Source of the DNA: Cycas panzhihuaensis | Taxonomy: Eukaryota; Cycadophyta | Reading direction: 5' to 3' | Assembly (NCBI GenBank): GCA_023213395.1 | Contig: CM041465.1 | Coordinates: forward strand, 177,885,741-177,949,740 | Length of the DNA stretch: 64,000 bases | In this document: positions 12,011 through 24,180 of the stretch, piece by piece | Layout: each line of letters opens with the position of its first letter | Numbering within the stretch: position 1 is the stretch's first letter | Program-made: the position numbers and the translations under genes | The notes under the pieces: model-generated | Database searches by the model: none | What the model was told of the DNA's origin: nothing | What the model saw: the letters and a program-made list of their open reading frames with translations, nothing else

Positions 12011-13926
12011 GAAAGCTAAGACCTATCTACTAAAGGAGGGGGTTACCTAGTTGAAGAAAAGATAAATAAGCGGGTAGATTAGACCATATAGGTTAGTTAC
12101 AGTTTGTGACTTGGCTAAGTAGAAGGACAAGGCCATATAGGCCCCCTTACTAGTTAGTTGGCAAGTTCATAAGGAAGTCATAAAAGAAGGGGGGAACCCT
12201 AGACAACTAGATACACTAGGTTTTGCCAATGTAGGTCTTTGTTTCATAAGGATGCTTGTTAATTCCATAAGTGAACATTAGCCATATGTGTAGTTGAGGT
12301 GGGTTCCACTTGGAAGGTTTATATAAAAAAGTTATGCAAGAGATAGAGTTGAGGGATTTAAGGGATGGTCCTATGAGGATACACAATGGCATTAATAGAG
12401 AAGTTATTGTTAAGGTGGAATGCTTCCATTGTGGGCCATATATTAAGTTGCAATGAAAAAGGTTTAAAGGTGTCTTGGTTAAGTTGTTAGCCCTATCTAT
12501 TTTGGGTTGGAATCATATCCATAAAAAAGGATTACATTGATGCCTTCAAATATGCTAGAAATTTGGAGATTTATTATCAAGTAAGTTTTAGGTACCCTAG
12601 TATGACTTCTTAGATTTGAGCTTAAGGATGAGGTTATGAATCTAGGAATTTGCCCAAGTATCTCTTGCATAAGATTCTTAGTAGTAATTTATGCCAATGT
12701 CATATGGTGATGAATTAGCCAAAATATAGCCATGTACATATAAAATAGTTGTTAGGCAAATGTTAATGCCTCTAAGTTAAGAGAGGAAGTGAATCTGATC
12801 TATTCCGAGCAGGGATCATGAGAATTAAGTCTAACTAGGAGTGATGTAGTATCAATCAGGTATGTTGGGTCATAATTTTTACAAGGTGAAAAAATAAGTG
12901 TATATATTCATTTGATTATTCATCCAACTATGCCACTAAAAGGGTTCTAAGCTATATCTTAGGGAGATGGTAGAACCATACTTAGATTTATTTCACTATT
13001 AATATGATATTATTGAATTTTAATGGATGTGGCTGTGGAAGAAGATGGAGCCTCATCAGGTTGGAATCCTTAAAGCCTTCTAGATCATCTTATAGTCTAA
13101 GACTTTTTATATACCATGATTTAATAAAAAAGCTTTTACTCACCAAAAAGGATAAAACCATATGCAAAAGAGAAAGGAGAGGTTTAACAAAAGAAAACAC
13201 ATTTTTAACATGTCCTCAATATGGTCCCTAAAATATTATATCCCCTTAAAGAAAGATAAAACCTTGAGAGCCTAAAAGAGAGGCATGAAATGTATGCTAG
13301 TATTTAAGGTGGCTATGACTCCATCTAATTCCTTAAACATAAATCTCCCACTCATCTTTAGCCCAGTAACTGGGTTAGATAGGTGGGGTAAAATTTTGAG
13401 GAAATAAATAAGGGTATAACTTCCAAATACCTATCTAATATAAGAAAGATAAGCAATATGAAATATAAAACAAAGCATGTGCATTATGTAGCAATGTAAA
13501 AGAAGACATGAATAAGTAATATTTTTAATAAGTTTAATCCAACTTATCCTAGACAAGAAGGAAAAGATTTACTAAAGGTAATCATGAAGAAAGTTAGGCC
13601 ACAAGTTTGCCTAGTTTAGTAGCAATTTACTAAGGACTAATAATCAAAGGAGTTTACACCCTCTTAAAATGCATATACCCAATCTCCTTGATAAATGCCT
13701 CAATGAAGAAGCAAAAACCATCGTATTTAGGGTTGTAAGGTAATGCATACATATTCTCTATACCATATATAATCATTAGAGAATAGTCCATCCCTCTTAA
13801 TGAATGTAGCTCTAAAAAGAAGATATAAAGAGAATTTAACACCAAGGGGATATGACTGGTCTACATTCTTGGAGATGTAAAATCTTGAAATATAGTTAGT
13901 CTTTCTTAGGGAGCATATGTGAACTA
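12011..13926. other. Unassigned stretch left of element A
   Basis: No domain, LTR pair or primer site was recognised. Frames of 60-75 codons at 13004 and 13654 have no familiar motif and are likely chance. Its composition is like the flanking decayed repeats. Confidence 0.4.
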
Positions 13927-14237
13927 TGAAAGAGGTTTATGTATTAAGGTCATTTATGCAGATTAATTATGTGACCCTAGGATATATTGTTAGCATTAGT
14001 CTCTTAATGAAATGCATTTTACATGCATTTAGATATAATTTTGGGTTCATGTCATTAGGCAGAAAAATTCTAACCCTAATGCTACCCCTCAATGATAAAA
14101 AGCGAAATCTCAAGGAGGGAGTCATTATTCATTCTCACCTCCAAGCTTGCTCTCATATCTTGTTTCATCCCTTTTTCATTCTCCATTGCCATTGTATGCA
14201 TGTGAATGATTTATTTCCTAGATACATCCTTCCTTCA
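13927..14237 (+). repeat. 5' LTR of copia A
   Basis: Starts TGAAAGAGG and ends CCTTCA. It pairs with 27861-28171 over the full 311 bp without indels. It would carry the promoter and the RNA start. Confidence 0.93.
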
Positions 14238-14239
14238 TG

Positions 14240-14251
14240 TGGTATTAGAGC
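14240..14251 (+). promoter_or_regulatory. Primer-binding site of copia A
   Basis: TGGTATTAGAGC, two bases after the LTR, is the Met-tRNA type primer site with one C-to-T change. Confidence 0.9.
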
Positions 14252-16053
14252 TAGAAGGGGATCTATTCACTCCATTCCACTTGCATGGAGTCATTTTGCC
14301 TCTCCTTCACATTCAATGTGAAGTATTGAGAGTGCATTCATTATTTTTAACATTTTGAGAGCTTAAAATTATAGTACTTTATATGTTACTATTTTCTCTA
14401 TATGTGTAAAATTTTTAGAAGTAAAGAATACAAATTTTTGAAGCCATTCAGTTGTAGGAACAATCCCGAAAGCGTTAAAGGCCTAAAATTTCATGAAAAG
14501 TTTGACCATCTCATATTTTAATGAAATTTAGCATGCAAGGTTACCTTGACTAGAGGATCAATTTTTTCCTTCTGGAGAAACTTTAGATTTAGCCTACAAC
14601 AGCGAGTTTTAGCTAAGACAAAAGGGTAAATTTTATAGATAAATAACTTAAGGTACTTTTCCCAATGAAATCTTTTAATCATAAGCTTAAAATCTGAAAG
14701 TTTTATTGAGAGATCTAGAAGATTTATGTCTTAGAATAATTTTAAGATAAATCTCATTAAATTTCATCCACTGGTTAGTGAGATCTATGTAGTTTTCTCA
14801 CGGATGCTAAATTTGTCTACTCAACCCTACAAAGGACATTGTAAGGGCATTTTGAGTAATTTTTTGGCTAATTTTAGATATGGTGTAGAAGGAAAAATTG
14901 ATTTACGTATCAAAATGTGACTTTTGACATATTGAAGTTTAGATTTTGAGATAGTGGATCTAGTAGGATTCTATTTTTGTGTTTTTTTTAGGCAAAAAGT
15001 TTTTATGCCTTTTCAGAAATCTAACTTCACTACTATATTAGAAACAACATTATAAACACTTTTTCTTTCTATTTTAAATTTAAATTTCATTATTTAGGCC
15101 TTCATATTTGTAGTTTTTAGAAAAATTTATCCATTTATTATTATTTATAAATTTTATGAAAAAATCATAAAATAGGAAAAAATAGCATGCATATAGATTT
15201 AGAAAAATCAGTATTTTAGCAGCAAGTTGATCCACTTTTTAGTCCATTATGGTTTTTTTATTAAAATTTCTAAAAACATATTTAGAAACATTATAGTAAA
15301 GTAAGGGAAACCTTGGATCGGAAGCAATATCTAGTTTCCCTACTAAATCTAGCATTCTTTTTCTATTTGCACACATAGCATAAAGCATCACAAAAGTAGC
15401 AGCAATAACAAAGCAAGCAAGCACATTTGGCACCGGTTGGCCAAAGTCTAGGCCTTAAGGGAGGTGTGAGTTTCATACTAGGTCTGGTCTTAACCGAAAT
15501 AGTGGTGGAGGGACAAGTTAGCCATACTTATGGCCTCCAATCAAGGATAATCCTAATAACCACTCAAGAAAACTAAAAACCTTAATGCAAGATTAAAATT
15601 AACCAAGTCCAATATCCGTCATAGTTATGGGATATACATGTACTGTTTGACTCTTCAGAGGAGGTATATAGCTACTCATTGATAAACTGTGTGAGGACTA
15701 AGAGTACTTGGGCTCTACCATAACTTGGATTTCATCACTAAGTGCAACTGTGGGTATCACAGGTAAAGGCCCTAATCGTATACTAGAAGCCTTAGGCATT
15801 GAAACCTCACCTACATTTGGACATAAGTTAGAGGTTAGTGGAATGACACATCACCACTCTTTACCAGCTCTATATTAGGCCTCATTCTTGCATCATTACT
15901 TATACTTATTTTTCATAGTTACTAAAAAATACTTAATCATTGCTTACTTCTCATCATAGCATTTATTTTTACATCCCTGTTGCGTTAGGTGTATTAGCCA
16001 CATATATCAATGGAACATGCTTATATCATCTCTTCTACTTGTTCATCATCACT
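14252..16053 (+). other. Long untranslated leader of copia A
   Basis: About 1.8 kb between primer site and gag with no frame that I recognise. Part of it (about 15430-15870) is less AT-rich than the rest and reads like non-repeat or older repeat sequence, but no protein match is evident in either strand. Confidence 0.5.
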
Positions 16054-17540
16054 ATGTCATCTCAATTCAAGCAGAATGTTAACTACATATTGAAAGGCAA
16101 AGAAAATTAGGATTTATGGCATACTAGAGTTTAAAATGTTATAAAATATAAAGGCCTTTAGAGAGCCCATTTGTAACCTACACCTATCATCCCTATAACA
16201 GCTACAATACCTACTTCTAGTGGATCTACCCCAACAACTCCTACAGATGTTATAGCCAAACTACAATAGGAGATAGATGATAAAAAGATTCGTGCAGGAA
16301 TTCTATTAGTTACTAATCACTCCTTGCATAACTTCATTAATGGAGAGCAACATGATACAGCCTAGAAGGTCCTTAAAGTTCTTAAGAAAAATTTTGATAC
16401 TAAGTCAAATTTAGAATTTATTCATCTTGTTTTGAAAATGAACAAATTAAAAATGCAGAAGGGATGAGTTCATGAGACAATAAATCTCCTTCATCCAATC
16501 AAACAAACAATTGACAAAGACTTTAAAACCTAATATATCACTTGGGCATTCTTGATCTAGTCATGTTTACATGTCCTTGATTATAAAACCTTGCTAGCAA
16601 GTCTTCAATCTCATGGAACATTAAAGACACTCAACTTCAAAACACTTATCGAAAAGTTTATAGAATTTGATAAGACCTTTGATACCAACTTTGCAGCCTC
16701 TGACTCTTCTAAATGTAGCCTTTGAGGTGGAAGAAGAAGCTTGCTATACAAAAAATCAAGGTCCCTCTCGTGGCAGAGAAAATAACTAAGTACGAGAAAG
16801 AGGAAGAAATATAAGAAATCATCCACAAGGTCAACCAAACCCTCAGTCACAACCGTGACAGTCTCAAGGCCAAGGGCCACCTCAACAAAGAGCAAGATAG
16901 TCAGGCCAAACTAGTACTTCTTCAGGGATTGGTAATTAAACTATTATGTGTGATCGGTGTAGCCGTAAAGGACACTTAGCAAAAGACTATAGAACTACCA
17001 CTTATAAGTTGGCTAAGTTCCAACCAAAACATGGAGCTTATAATGTTGAAGAAACTTGTGAAGAATCATTTAGTGATGCAGGTTTTGTACAGGTACACTT
17101 TCAAATAATTGAGGGATCTTCAGCATCAAATGCTATTAACCAACCAAAGAGATACTTTAAAGTTCGATGTAGATATATCACTTATGAATTCCCTTCACCA
17201 ATGCAAAGCCCTATTAGAATAGCAAATAATGTGGCTTCAATCGAAGGACATTGGATCATGGACACAGGAGTAACTCAATATATGATGTGCAATCGTAGTC
17301 TATATCAGACATTTGACTCAAATGTTTAAGAAGTTGTTCACATGGCTGATAAGTCACAACAACCTATTGAAGGAATTAGTAATATTCGCCTAAAACTCCC
17401 AAGCTTACAAGATTTTACATTACTTGATGTCTTATACATACCCAATCTCAAACAAAACCTACTCTCTTTATCTACACTTGTTTCTTGTGGATTTAATCTG
17501 AGTGTAACTGTAAATAACTAGACTCTCTAGGTCATTCGCC
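16054..17540 (+). pseudogene. gag: Copia A gag and protease region
   Basis: Gag starts at ATG 16054 and is broken within the first 40 codons by four stops that all fit C-to-T changes in Gln or Trp codons. The zinc knuckle at about 16949-16990 reads C-x2-C-x4-H-x4-Y, so the last Cys ligand is Tyr. The aspartic protease active site lies near 17258: Trp-Ile-Met-Asp-Thr-Gly-Val-Thr-Gln, with the catalytic Asp retained. A following Pro-Asn-Leu-x-Gln-Asn-Leu-Leu-Ser segment near 17440-17465 is typical of the region before integrase. The products would assemble and mature the particle. Confidence 0.8.
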
Positions 17541-17554
17541 CTCTAACTAATCAA

Positions 17555-18660
17555 GTGGTCTTGACTAGAAATCTCTCTGGCAAACTCTTTTTACTAAATG
17601 GCTCTCTATCTTCTGAAGCCCATTGTGCCCAAAGCCCTTATGCTAATGAAGAATTTGTATTTAATTCCATCTTGACCCATTTAACATTGTCACGAAAAGC
17701 TCTTTGGCATGCTCGCATGGGCCATGTTCATATTGATAGACTTAGAGATCTTTCTAACACTCTTCCAAAGTTCTCCTTTAAGCCCTTTAAATGTGAAGCT
17801 TGTATCATTGCCAAATCTTATTGACAACCCTTTCCCAAAAGTCAAAAGAAATCGAGCCATCAATTATAGTTGGTACACTCTAATTTGTGTGGACCAATAC
17901 CCATTCCTTCACTAAAAGGAAAATTATATTACATCTTTTTCATTGATAATTTCATTAGAAAAGTATGGGTATCTTTTCTACACAAGAAAGATGAAGCCTT
18001 CCGTGTATTCAAAGAATTCAAAGTGCTCATTAAAAAAGAGTCAAGTTATCAACTCAAATGTCTTTGAACTGATAATGGTAGTGAATATACTTCACATGAG
18101 TTTGAAAGCTACCTTTGAGACAATGACATCAAGTATCAAACAATAGTAGTAGGTACCCCATAGCAAAATGGAGTTACCAAGTGTATAAACAAGATAATCA
18201 TGAACATAGCTTGGGCTATGTTGGTATACAAAAATGTACCTACCTACCTATGGGTCAAAGCGATTTGGATAGTTATTTATTATATTAATGTTATTAGTCC
18301 ATCAAATGAATGACAAGCACCTTATGAAAAGTGGTTAGGACAAGCCCCCATTGTTCACTACTTCAAAATTTTTAGCTTTACATGCTATGCCAACATTTTG
18401 GATGCAAATTGAAATAAACTCTAGCCAAGGGCACTTAAAGGCATCTTTATTGGATACCCTATGGATAAGAAAGGGTCTAAGGTCTTCATACCTTCACAAT
18501 GAAAAATCATTGTTACCAAAGATGTCATTTTTGCAAAGACAGAGGATCAGTTACTTAAACTATATTCTTAAGTACCCTCACGCCACTATAATCATGTTAT
18601 CAAGTATGATGTTCAGATTCTAAAATTTGGGAGGGGGGACAAACATAAATCACTCTAAAT
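17555..18660 (+). pseudogene. pol: Copia A integrase
   Basis: The gag-pre-integrase zinc region is clear at 17700-17815 (Leu-Trp-His-Ala-Arg-Met-Gly-His, then Cys-Glu-Ala-Cys). In the catalytic core the first Asp is Asn (codon 17882-17884, in His-Ser-Asn-Leu-Cys-Gly-Pro), the second Asp is kept (Thr-Asp-Asn-Gly-Ser-Glu at about 18070) and the Glu is Lys (codon 18179-18181). Two of three DDE residues are therefore lost by G-to-A changes. At least six stops and a frameshift near 17820-17870 interrupt it. Integrase would insert the cDNA in the nucleus. Confidence 0.85.
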
Positions 18661-18712
18661 ATTAGAATCTGACAATAGAGCCTCAGAGGATACAAGTTAT
18701 AACTCTGAATCG

Positions 18713-19869
18713 ATGAGTGCACATCCAGCACTATCCTTTAAAGATAGCAGAGTTAACAAAGGGAAAACTATTATAGAAGAACCATCCTCTCCACCTTTAG
18801 TTGACAAAGGCAAAACAGTGGTAGAAGGACCATCTTCCTCAGGCGCATCAACATCCTCCTCACAAAATGATCATTTCAATGAACAAGATGAAAACCAAGA
18901 AGTTGAGGAAAAGAGGACCTCATTCCCAACTCGAGGATCTCAAGAAGCCCGCCAGCTCAATAAGGATATATGATCATATTGAGGTGGGTAAAACTTGCAC
19001 TAAAAGTGCCCATAGAGCAAGGATATAGGAATCATTATATACTGAGCTTGAACCATCAAAACTGCATCTTACTCTTAATGAAGAGCCTCTCCCGTACCAT
19101 GAAGCTATAAAACATATAATTTAGAGAAATGCCATGAATGAAGTGTACCAATCTCTTATCAAGAACAGTATATAGGAGCTCATTGATCTACCACTTGGCA
19201 GAAAGTTAATTCAAAATAAATGGGTGTTCAAAAGTAAGTATAAATCAAATGGTACCCTTGAAAAGCACAAGCCAAGGTTGGTAGCTAAAGGATTTACACA
19301 AAGGGAAGGCATCAACTACACTGAAGTCTTTGCACCTACAACCAAGTGGCCTACAATTAGAACTCTTATGGCCTTGGCTACTTAACAAGGTTGGAAAATC
19401 CACTAACTTGATATTAAAACTACATTTCTCAATGGAGGACTTGAAGAGGAAATTTACATGACTCAACTAGAAGGATATGAGATCGAAGGCCAAGAGCATA
19501 AAGTTTGCAAACTCAGAAAGTCCTTATACAGTCTTAAATAAGACCCTCATGAATAGTAAGAATGAAAATTTTTTCCTCTCCCAAGAAAAATACGCCAATG
19601 ATCTTCTAACCAAGTTTCAGTTAGAAGATGATTAACCAGTGATTTTACCTAGGGACCCTAATACCAAACTCTTAGTTGAAGGTGATACTAGGGAGGCAAA
19701 CATAACACTCTATAGGAAACTTGTAGGTAGTCTCATCTACACTACCAATATAAGGCCAGATATTGCACACTCTGTTAGCATTCTTTCTCATTACATGACA
19801 AATCCTAAGCAGAATTATTAGCAGGTAGTAATGCGACTGTTGAGATACCTTAAGACGACCAACAAATAT
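18713..19869 (+). pseudogene. pol: Copia A reverse transcriptase, catalytic segment deleted
   Basis: A Ser/Glu-rich linker (18713-18973) leads into the RT: Asn-Lys-Trp-Val-Phe-Lys near 19220, Leu-Val-Ala-Lys-Gly-Phe-Thr-Gln, Leu-Asp-Ile-Lys-Thr-x-Phe-Leu-Asn-Gly, and Lys-Ser-Leu-Tyr-Ser-Leu-Lys near 19520. The next readable part (Ser-Gln-Glu-Lys-Tyr-Ala, from about 19580) normally lies some 100 codons further on, so the segment with the catalytic YVDD box is missing. The frame resumes through Leu-Val-Gly-Ser-Leu-Ile-Tyr-Thr to Leu-Arg-Tyr-Leu-Lys, where the nested gypsy element begins at 19870. The RNase H half continues at 26904. Confidence 0.85.
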
Positions 19870-21062
19870 TGATCAGTTTTGGATCTTTAAAATACTCTAA
19901 ATACTTTGTTTTTCATGTAAATGGTCTTTATGTAGTAGAAAATTGCCTTCAAAAGGCTTAATGGTCTTCATTTAGTAGAAATATGCCTTTAAAAGGCTTA
20001 AAAATGTAAAAAAATGTATTTCTACAAGTACAAAAAGGTGTTATAACTGCTACTAAGCTGCTATTAAGGTACTACAACTGCTACCAAGGTGATATTAAGG
20101 TGCTACAACTGCTACCAAGGTGCTATCAAGGTGTTACGCAAGTGCTACGGCTACTACGGAGCTACTATAGGCTACTACAGAGCTACTACAAGCTGCTACA
20201 GAAGTACTACGCAGACTGCTACACTACTACGCCAGCTGCAGATCTTGCTATGGACTGCTACACAGAAGTCAAAAAATGGAAAAACAACAAAAATAGAAAT
20301 GGTTTTGGCGGCACAAACGGTAACCGTTTGGCACAAAATTTGAGGAGAAGGTGCGCACACGTGTCCTCTAAGCATTCAAAGAGGAAAAACTCTAAAATAG
20401 AAGGATTTTCCCAAGATTTTACAAACCGTTTTGAAAGCCGTTAGAAAATGGAAAAACGGAAATATCTCTCTCAAATGGAAACGCTTTTAAGCGAAATTTG
20501 AGAGAGGAATCTGGAGGATCTTGACAGGGATTTTTGACAGGAAAGAGAGGATGCCGCAGCCCTAGATGCAGCACAGAGCAAGATTCAAGGAAAGCAGCAA
20601 GAAATCAACTTTCTAGAAGGAGAACGGTTCCAAGTGTGAAAATCTGCATTGGGAGAGAACACAGTAAACGCGATGGAAAAACTCATTGCGGGGATCTGGA
20701 AGGAGCCCAGAAAATCGTAGGCTATGACCAAGAAGAGAAGACAAGAAGAGTAGTCCCGGAAGACGCTAGCCAGTTTCTTCCTCACCAAAACGGGGTTTTT
20801 GGTAACCAAAGACCAAAAATAGTTTTGTAGACTTCGAGTTAGAGGTTCCAGCAAATGAGCAGCAGCTCAAGAAGTGCCCAGCTCTCATTTTCTCTCTCCC
20901 AAAACATTGCAGCAGTCCCTTGCATGCTCAACAGAGCACAAAACAAAGGAGTTTTGTAAGAAAATTCTAATATTTTTAATTTTATGTAATAATATGTAAA
21001 TTGATTCTGGATTTTGTTTCAATTAGTTAAAGTTTTCACTTTCCCATTCAAGATTCAGATCA
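19870..21062 (+). repeat. 5' LTR of the nested gypsy element
   Basis: 1,193 bp, clearly less AT-rich than its surroundings. The first third holds a minisatellite of ctgctac / aaggtg units (about 20045-20235). It contains one 31-bp unit group more than the 3' LTR. Short open frames inside it (for example at 20089 and 20534) are not conserved intact in the other LTR and are not called genes. Confidence 0.95.
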
Positions 21063-21069
21063 ATATTTT

Positions 21070-21081
21070 TGGTATCAGAGC
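21070..21081 (+). promoter_or_regulatory. Primer-binding site of the nested gypsy element
   Basis: A perfect TGGTATCAGAGC seven bases after the LTR end, complementary to the 3' end of initiator Met-tRNA. Confidence 0.93.
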
Positions 21082-21271
21082 TAGTTTCTTGAAACGCTTG
21101 GGATTTTAGGGATTGTAAAAGAAAGAAATAAGAAAAAAGAAAGAAAAGAAAAGGAAAAAAAATCCTCTTACTTTCATTGTAGAAGTTTTTATAAAAACTA
21201 GATACCAATATCTGTTAACGGGTGAACCTCTAACCGAGCCTCTGGAGAGAGAAAGAAAACAACGAAGGAAG

Positions 21272-22216
21272 ATGGCTGATCTAGAGCAGAAAATGGAGGA
21301 AAGGTTCGTGAAAATGGAGCAGAACCTTGACAGGCTAACCCAGCTTATGGCGCAGCTAGTTGCAACTTCTTCTTCAACAGCCAAAGGCATAAAGAAGGAA
21401 GAAGAAGAACCGATGAAAGAGGAGACGAATGAAGAGTTGGTAGAAGACCAATAAGAAAATGAAAAAGATGACAATCCGGCAGTATTCACACATCCATTCA
21501 AGGTAGAGGCAAAACTTGAATTGTCCATCTATGATAGAACGTTGGATGCTGAAAAATTAGATAATTGGTTGGACCAACTAGAAACTTATTTCTCCATTTA
21601 TGGGTATAAAAACCAGCAAAAAATAACTTTTGCCAGGTTAAAATTATCTAAACATGCATTAGTTTGGTGGAATGCATATATTAAATCCCATAATATAAAT
21701 GAAATCACTTGGCAACAGTTTAAAATCCTCATAAAGAAGCAATTCTATCCTATTAGATATGAAGAGCAACAGAGGATTAAATGGCAATACTACCGACAGG
21801 AAAGAGGCCAAAATGTCCAAGATTACACACAATGAATTTCAAAAATAAGTCATTGTGTTGGGCATCTCTTTGAGTAAAGACATGATCTTTGAAATATATT
21901 GGAGGATCGCACCAAGTATATTCAAAGAAGAACTTCAACTATTCAAGTCAAATCGCTCGGAGCCGATGAGAAGGCGATTGCCATAAAAAAGAGGAATAAG
22001 AAGGTTTATGCCGAAAGGAAAAGGTTTGCACCTCTAGATGGTAGCAACAAACCTACCCAAGGAATGAAGTTTTTAGGTAAAGTTAGACAACAATCCATTA
22101 GAGGTTTTGGCAAGATGAAACAAGCCAATACCACCCAAATCAAAATCACTTGTACTTATTGCAAGCGAGCAGGTCACAGCGTAGAAGACTGTTGGTTTCT
22201 ACACCCAGAGAAATGA
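21272..22216 (+). pseudogene. gag: Nested gypsy gag
   Basis: Starts at ATG 21272 with a short coiled-coil-like, Glu-rich N-terminus. After one stop the capsid core is well preserved at 21521-21835: Leu-Asp-Asn-Trp-Leu-Asp-Gln-Leu, Leu-Val-Trp-Trp-Asn-Ala, and Trp-Gln-Gln-Phe-Lys. A stop at 21833 and a short shifted stretch follow. The last open part (21899-22216) ends with an intact zinc knuckle, C-x2-C-x4-H-x4-C at about 22150-22190. It is the best-preserved knuckle in the window. Gag binds and packages the element RNA. Confidence 0.88.
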
Positions 22217-22600
22217 CCCAAGAACAAGGGGAAAGGTAAAGTTAAAACTAAAGGTAAAACTTTACTAAACTCTGTAGGTGATGAAAATGTTGGCGACATT
22301 GAAGAAGCCAATGAGAAGTTGATGCTCATGGCTAATGCGGAGCCTAGAGACAACCATCAGCAAGTTGATCCAGAGATTAGAGGGGAACTCTTTATGGTAA
22401 GAATCCAAGTGAAGTAAAGTATGGTTGATGCCATTTTTGATGGAGGAAGCCAAAAGAATTTAATCTCAGAAGCATTGGTAAAGCGGGATTAAAAATGCAT
22501 GCACATCCAAAACCATATCCTCTTGGATGGTTGCAAAAAGATTTAGAGTTGCAGGTTACTCACCAATTTGTGTTTGGCAGCCCATATCTCTATGATAGAG
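22217..22600 (+). pseudogene. pol: Nested gypsy protease, shifted and internally deleted
   Basis: The active site reads Ala-Ile-Phe-Asp-Gly-Gly-Ser-Gln-Lys-Asn-Leu-Ile-Ser near 22430, with the catalytic Asp present. A one-base shift near 22480 moves the continuation (His-Pro-Lys-Pro-Tyr-Pro-Leu-Gly-Trp) into the next frame, 22495 on. The Gly-Ser-Pro-Tyr-Leu-Tyr-Asp-Arg-Asp signature near 22585 follows far too soon after Leu-Gln-Val-Thr, so the middle of the protease fold has been deleted. Confidence 0.75.
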
Positions 22601-24180
22601 ATGGGGTTCACCACAGGAGGCTGAGAAAGATTCGACTCATCAAGGATGGGAGATCATATCTGATCAATGCATCAAAGCCACAGAAGAAGATTTCTCTCAT
22701 ATCTTCCCAACAAGCAAAAAGATTAATTAATGCTTGTAGGAAGTTTGTGCTGTTGATGATAAAGCCAAAGATGGAAGAAAACGAGCAAGCAGAGTCCTCA
22801 ATACAGGCACTGGATAGGAAGCAAGTGCAGCAAATTGAAGGCCTAAGGAATAGGTACAGTGATGTATTCCAAGAGCCGAAAGGGCTGCCCCCTAAAAGGG
22901 CAATTAAACATGAAATCCAGCTGGTTGTTGATTCACCTTTACCGAATCTTAGTCTCTACCGAAACTTAGTTTTGGAGAATAAAGAGATTAAGAGGCAGAT
23001 TCAAGAACTCTTGGAACAAGGAGTGATTAAGCTAAGTTGTTCCCTATGTGGATCACCTATTGTTTTGGTGCCAAAGAAAGATGGAGGATGGAGAATGTGC
23101 ATCGACAACTGACCTTTGAACAAGATCACCATAAAGAACAGACATCCCTTACCACAGATAGATGACTTGTTGGACCAGCTGCAGTTGGCAAGATATTTCA
23201 GCAAAATGGACCTGAAATTAGGTTACCATTAGGTTTGAATCCGAGAGGAGGATACTTGGAAGACAGCCTTCAAATCGAAGCAAGGATTGTTTGAATGGTT
23301 GGTAATGTCGTTTGGTTTGTGCAATGCACCTGCCACCTTCATGAGGTTGATGAATGAGGTTTTAAGACCCTTCATTGATGACTTTGTAATTGTTTATCTA
23401 GATGATATTCTGATTTTTAGCCAAACATGGGAGGAGCACCTCCAACATGTTGAGCAAGTGCTCAAAGTTCTCCAAGAACAGCAGTTGAAATTAAATCTAA
23501 AGAAGTGCGAGTTTGGAAAGCAATCTCTCGTCTTCTTAGGTTTCGTGGTTGGAGGAGGAGAATTGAAGATTGACCCATCAAAGATCAAAGTCATTCTCAA
23601 TTGGCCTACACCCAAGACAACCACAGAGGTAAGAAGTTTCATTGGTGCATGTCAGTATTTAAGAAAATTTATTTTCATATTCTCTCAAATTGCAGCACCT
23701 CTTCATTCATTGACGGGAGGACATGTAAAGTTTCATTGGGAGAATGAACAAGAAAAAGCTTTCAGGCTTTTGAAGCAGAAAATCTGCGAGGCACCAATGT
23801 TAGCTTTACCCTCGTTGCAGAAGCCATTTGAATTAGAGACTGATGCTTTAGGTTAGGCCATGGGAGCAGTATTGAAGCAAGAAGGAAAACCGATAGCTTA
23901 CCATTCAGAGACATTCAATGGAGCTATCATAAACTACCTAACTTACGATAAGGAGCTCTATGCATTGCACCAAGCAGTGAAGCATTGGAGACCCTATTTG
24001 TTGGGAAAAGAAGTGGTCATCCACACCGACCACAAGCCTTTGCAATTCTTGCAGACTCAGTCCAAATTACAGTAGGCTAGGCACATGAAGTGGATGTCTT
24101 ATTTGTAACAGTTTCACATCGTGGTAAAATACAAGAAAGGAACGATGAATAAAATTGCAGACTTGCTGTCCAGACCTCCT
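22601..24180 (+). pseudogene. pol: Nested gypsy reverse transcriptase and RNase H
   Basis: RT motifs occur in order: Val-Pro-Lys-Lys-Asp-Gly-Gly-Trp-Arg near 23070, Lys-Met-Asp-Leu-Lys near 23205, Phe-Gly-Leu-Cys-Asn-Ala-Pro-Ala-Thr-Phe near 23310, and the catalytic Tyr-Leu-Asp-Asp-Ile-Leu at about 23395. RNase H follows with Glu-Thr-Asp-Ala (23835), Lys-Glu-Leu-Tyr-Ala-Leu (23950), His-Thr-Asp-His-Lys-Pro-Leu (24022) and Ile-Ala-Asp-Leu-Leu-Ser-Arg (24150). All catalytic acids look intact. Interruptions are single stops at 23110, 23230, 23236, 23854, 24073 and 24106; nearly all fit CAG/CAA-to-stop or CGA-to-TGA at a conserved Gln or Arg. Confidence 0.93.

Noticed and set aside
20089-20854. 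Open frames inside the nested gypsy 5' LTR
   Set aside because: They lie in LTR sequence, overlap each other on both strands and are not kept intact in the 3' LTR.
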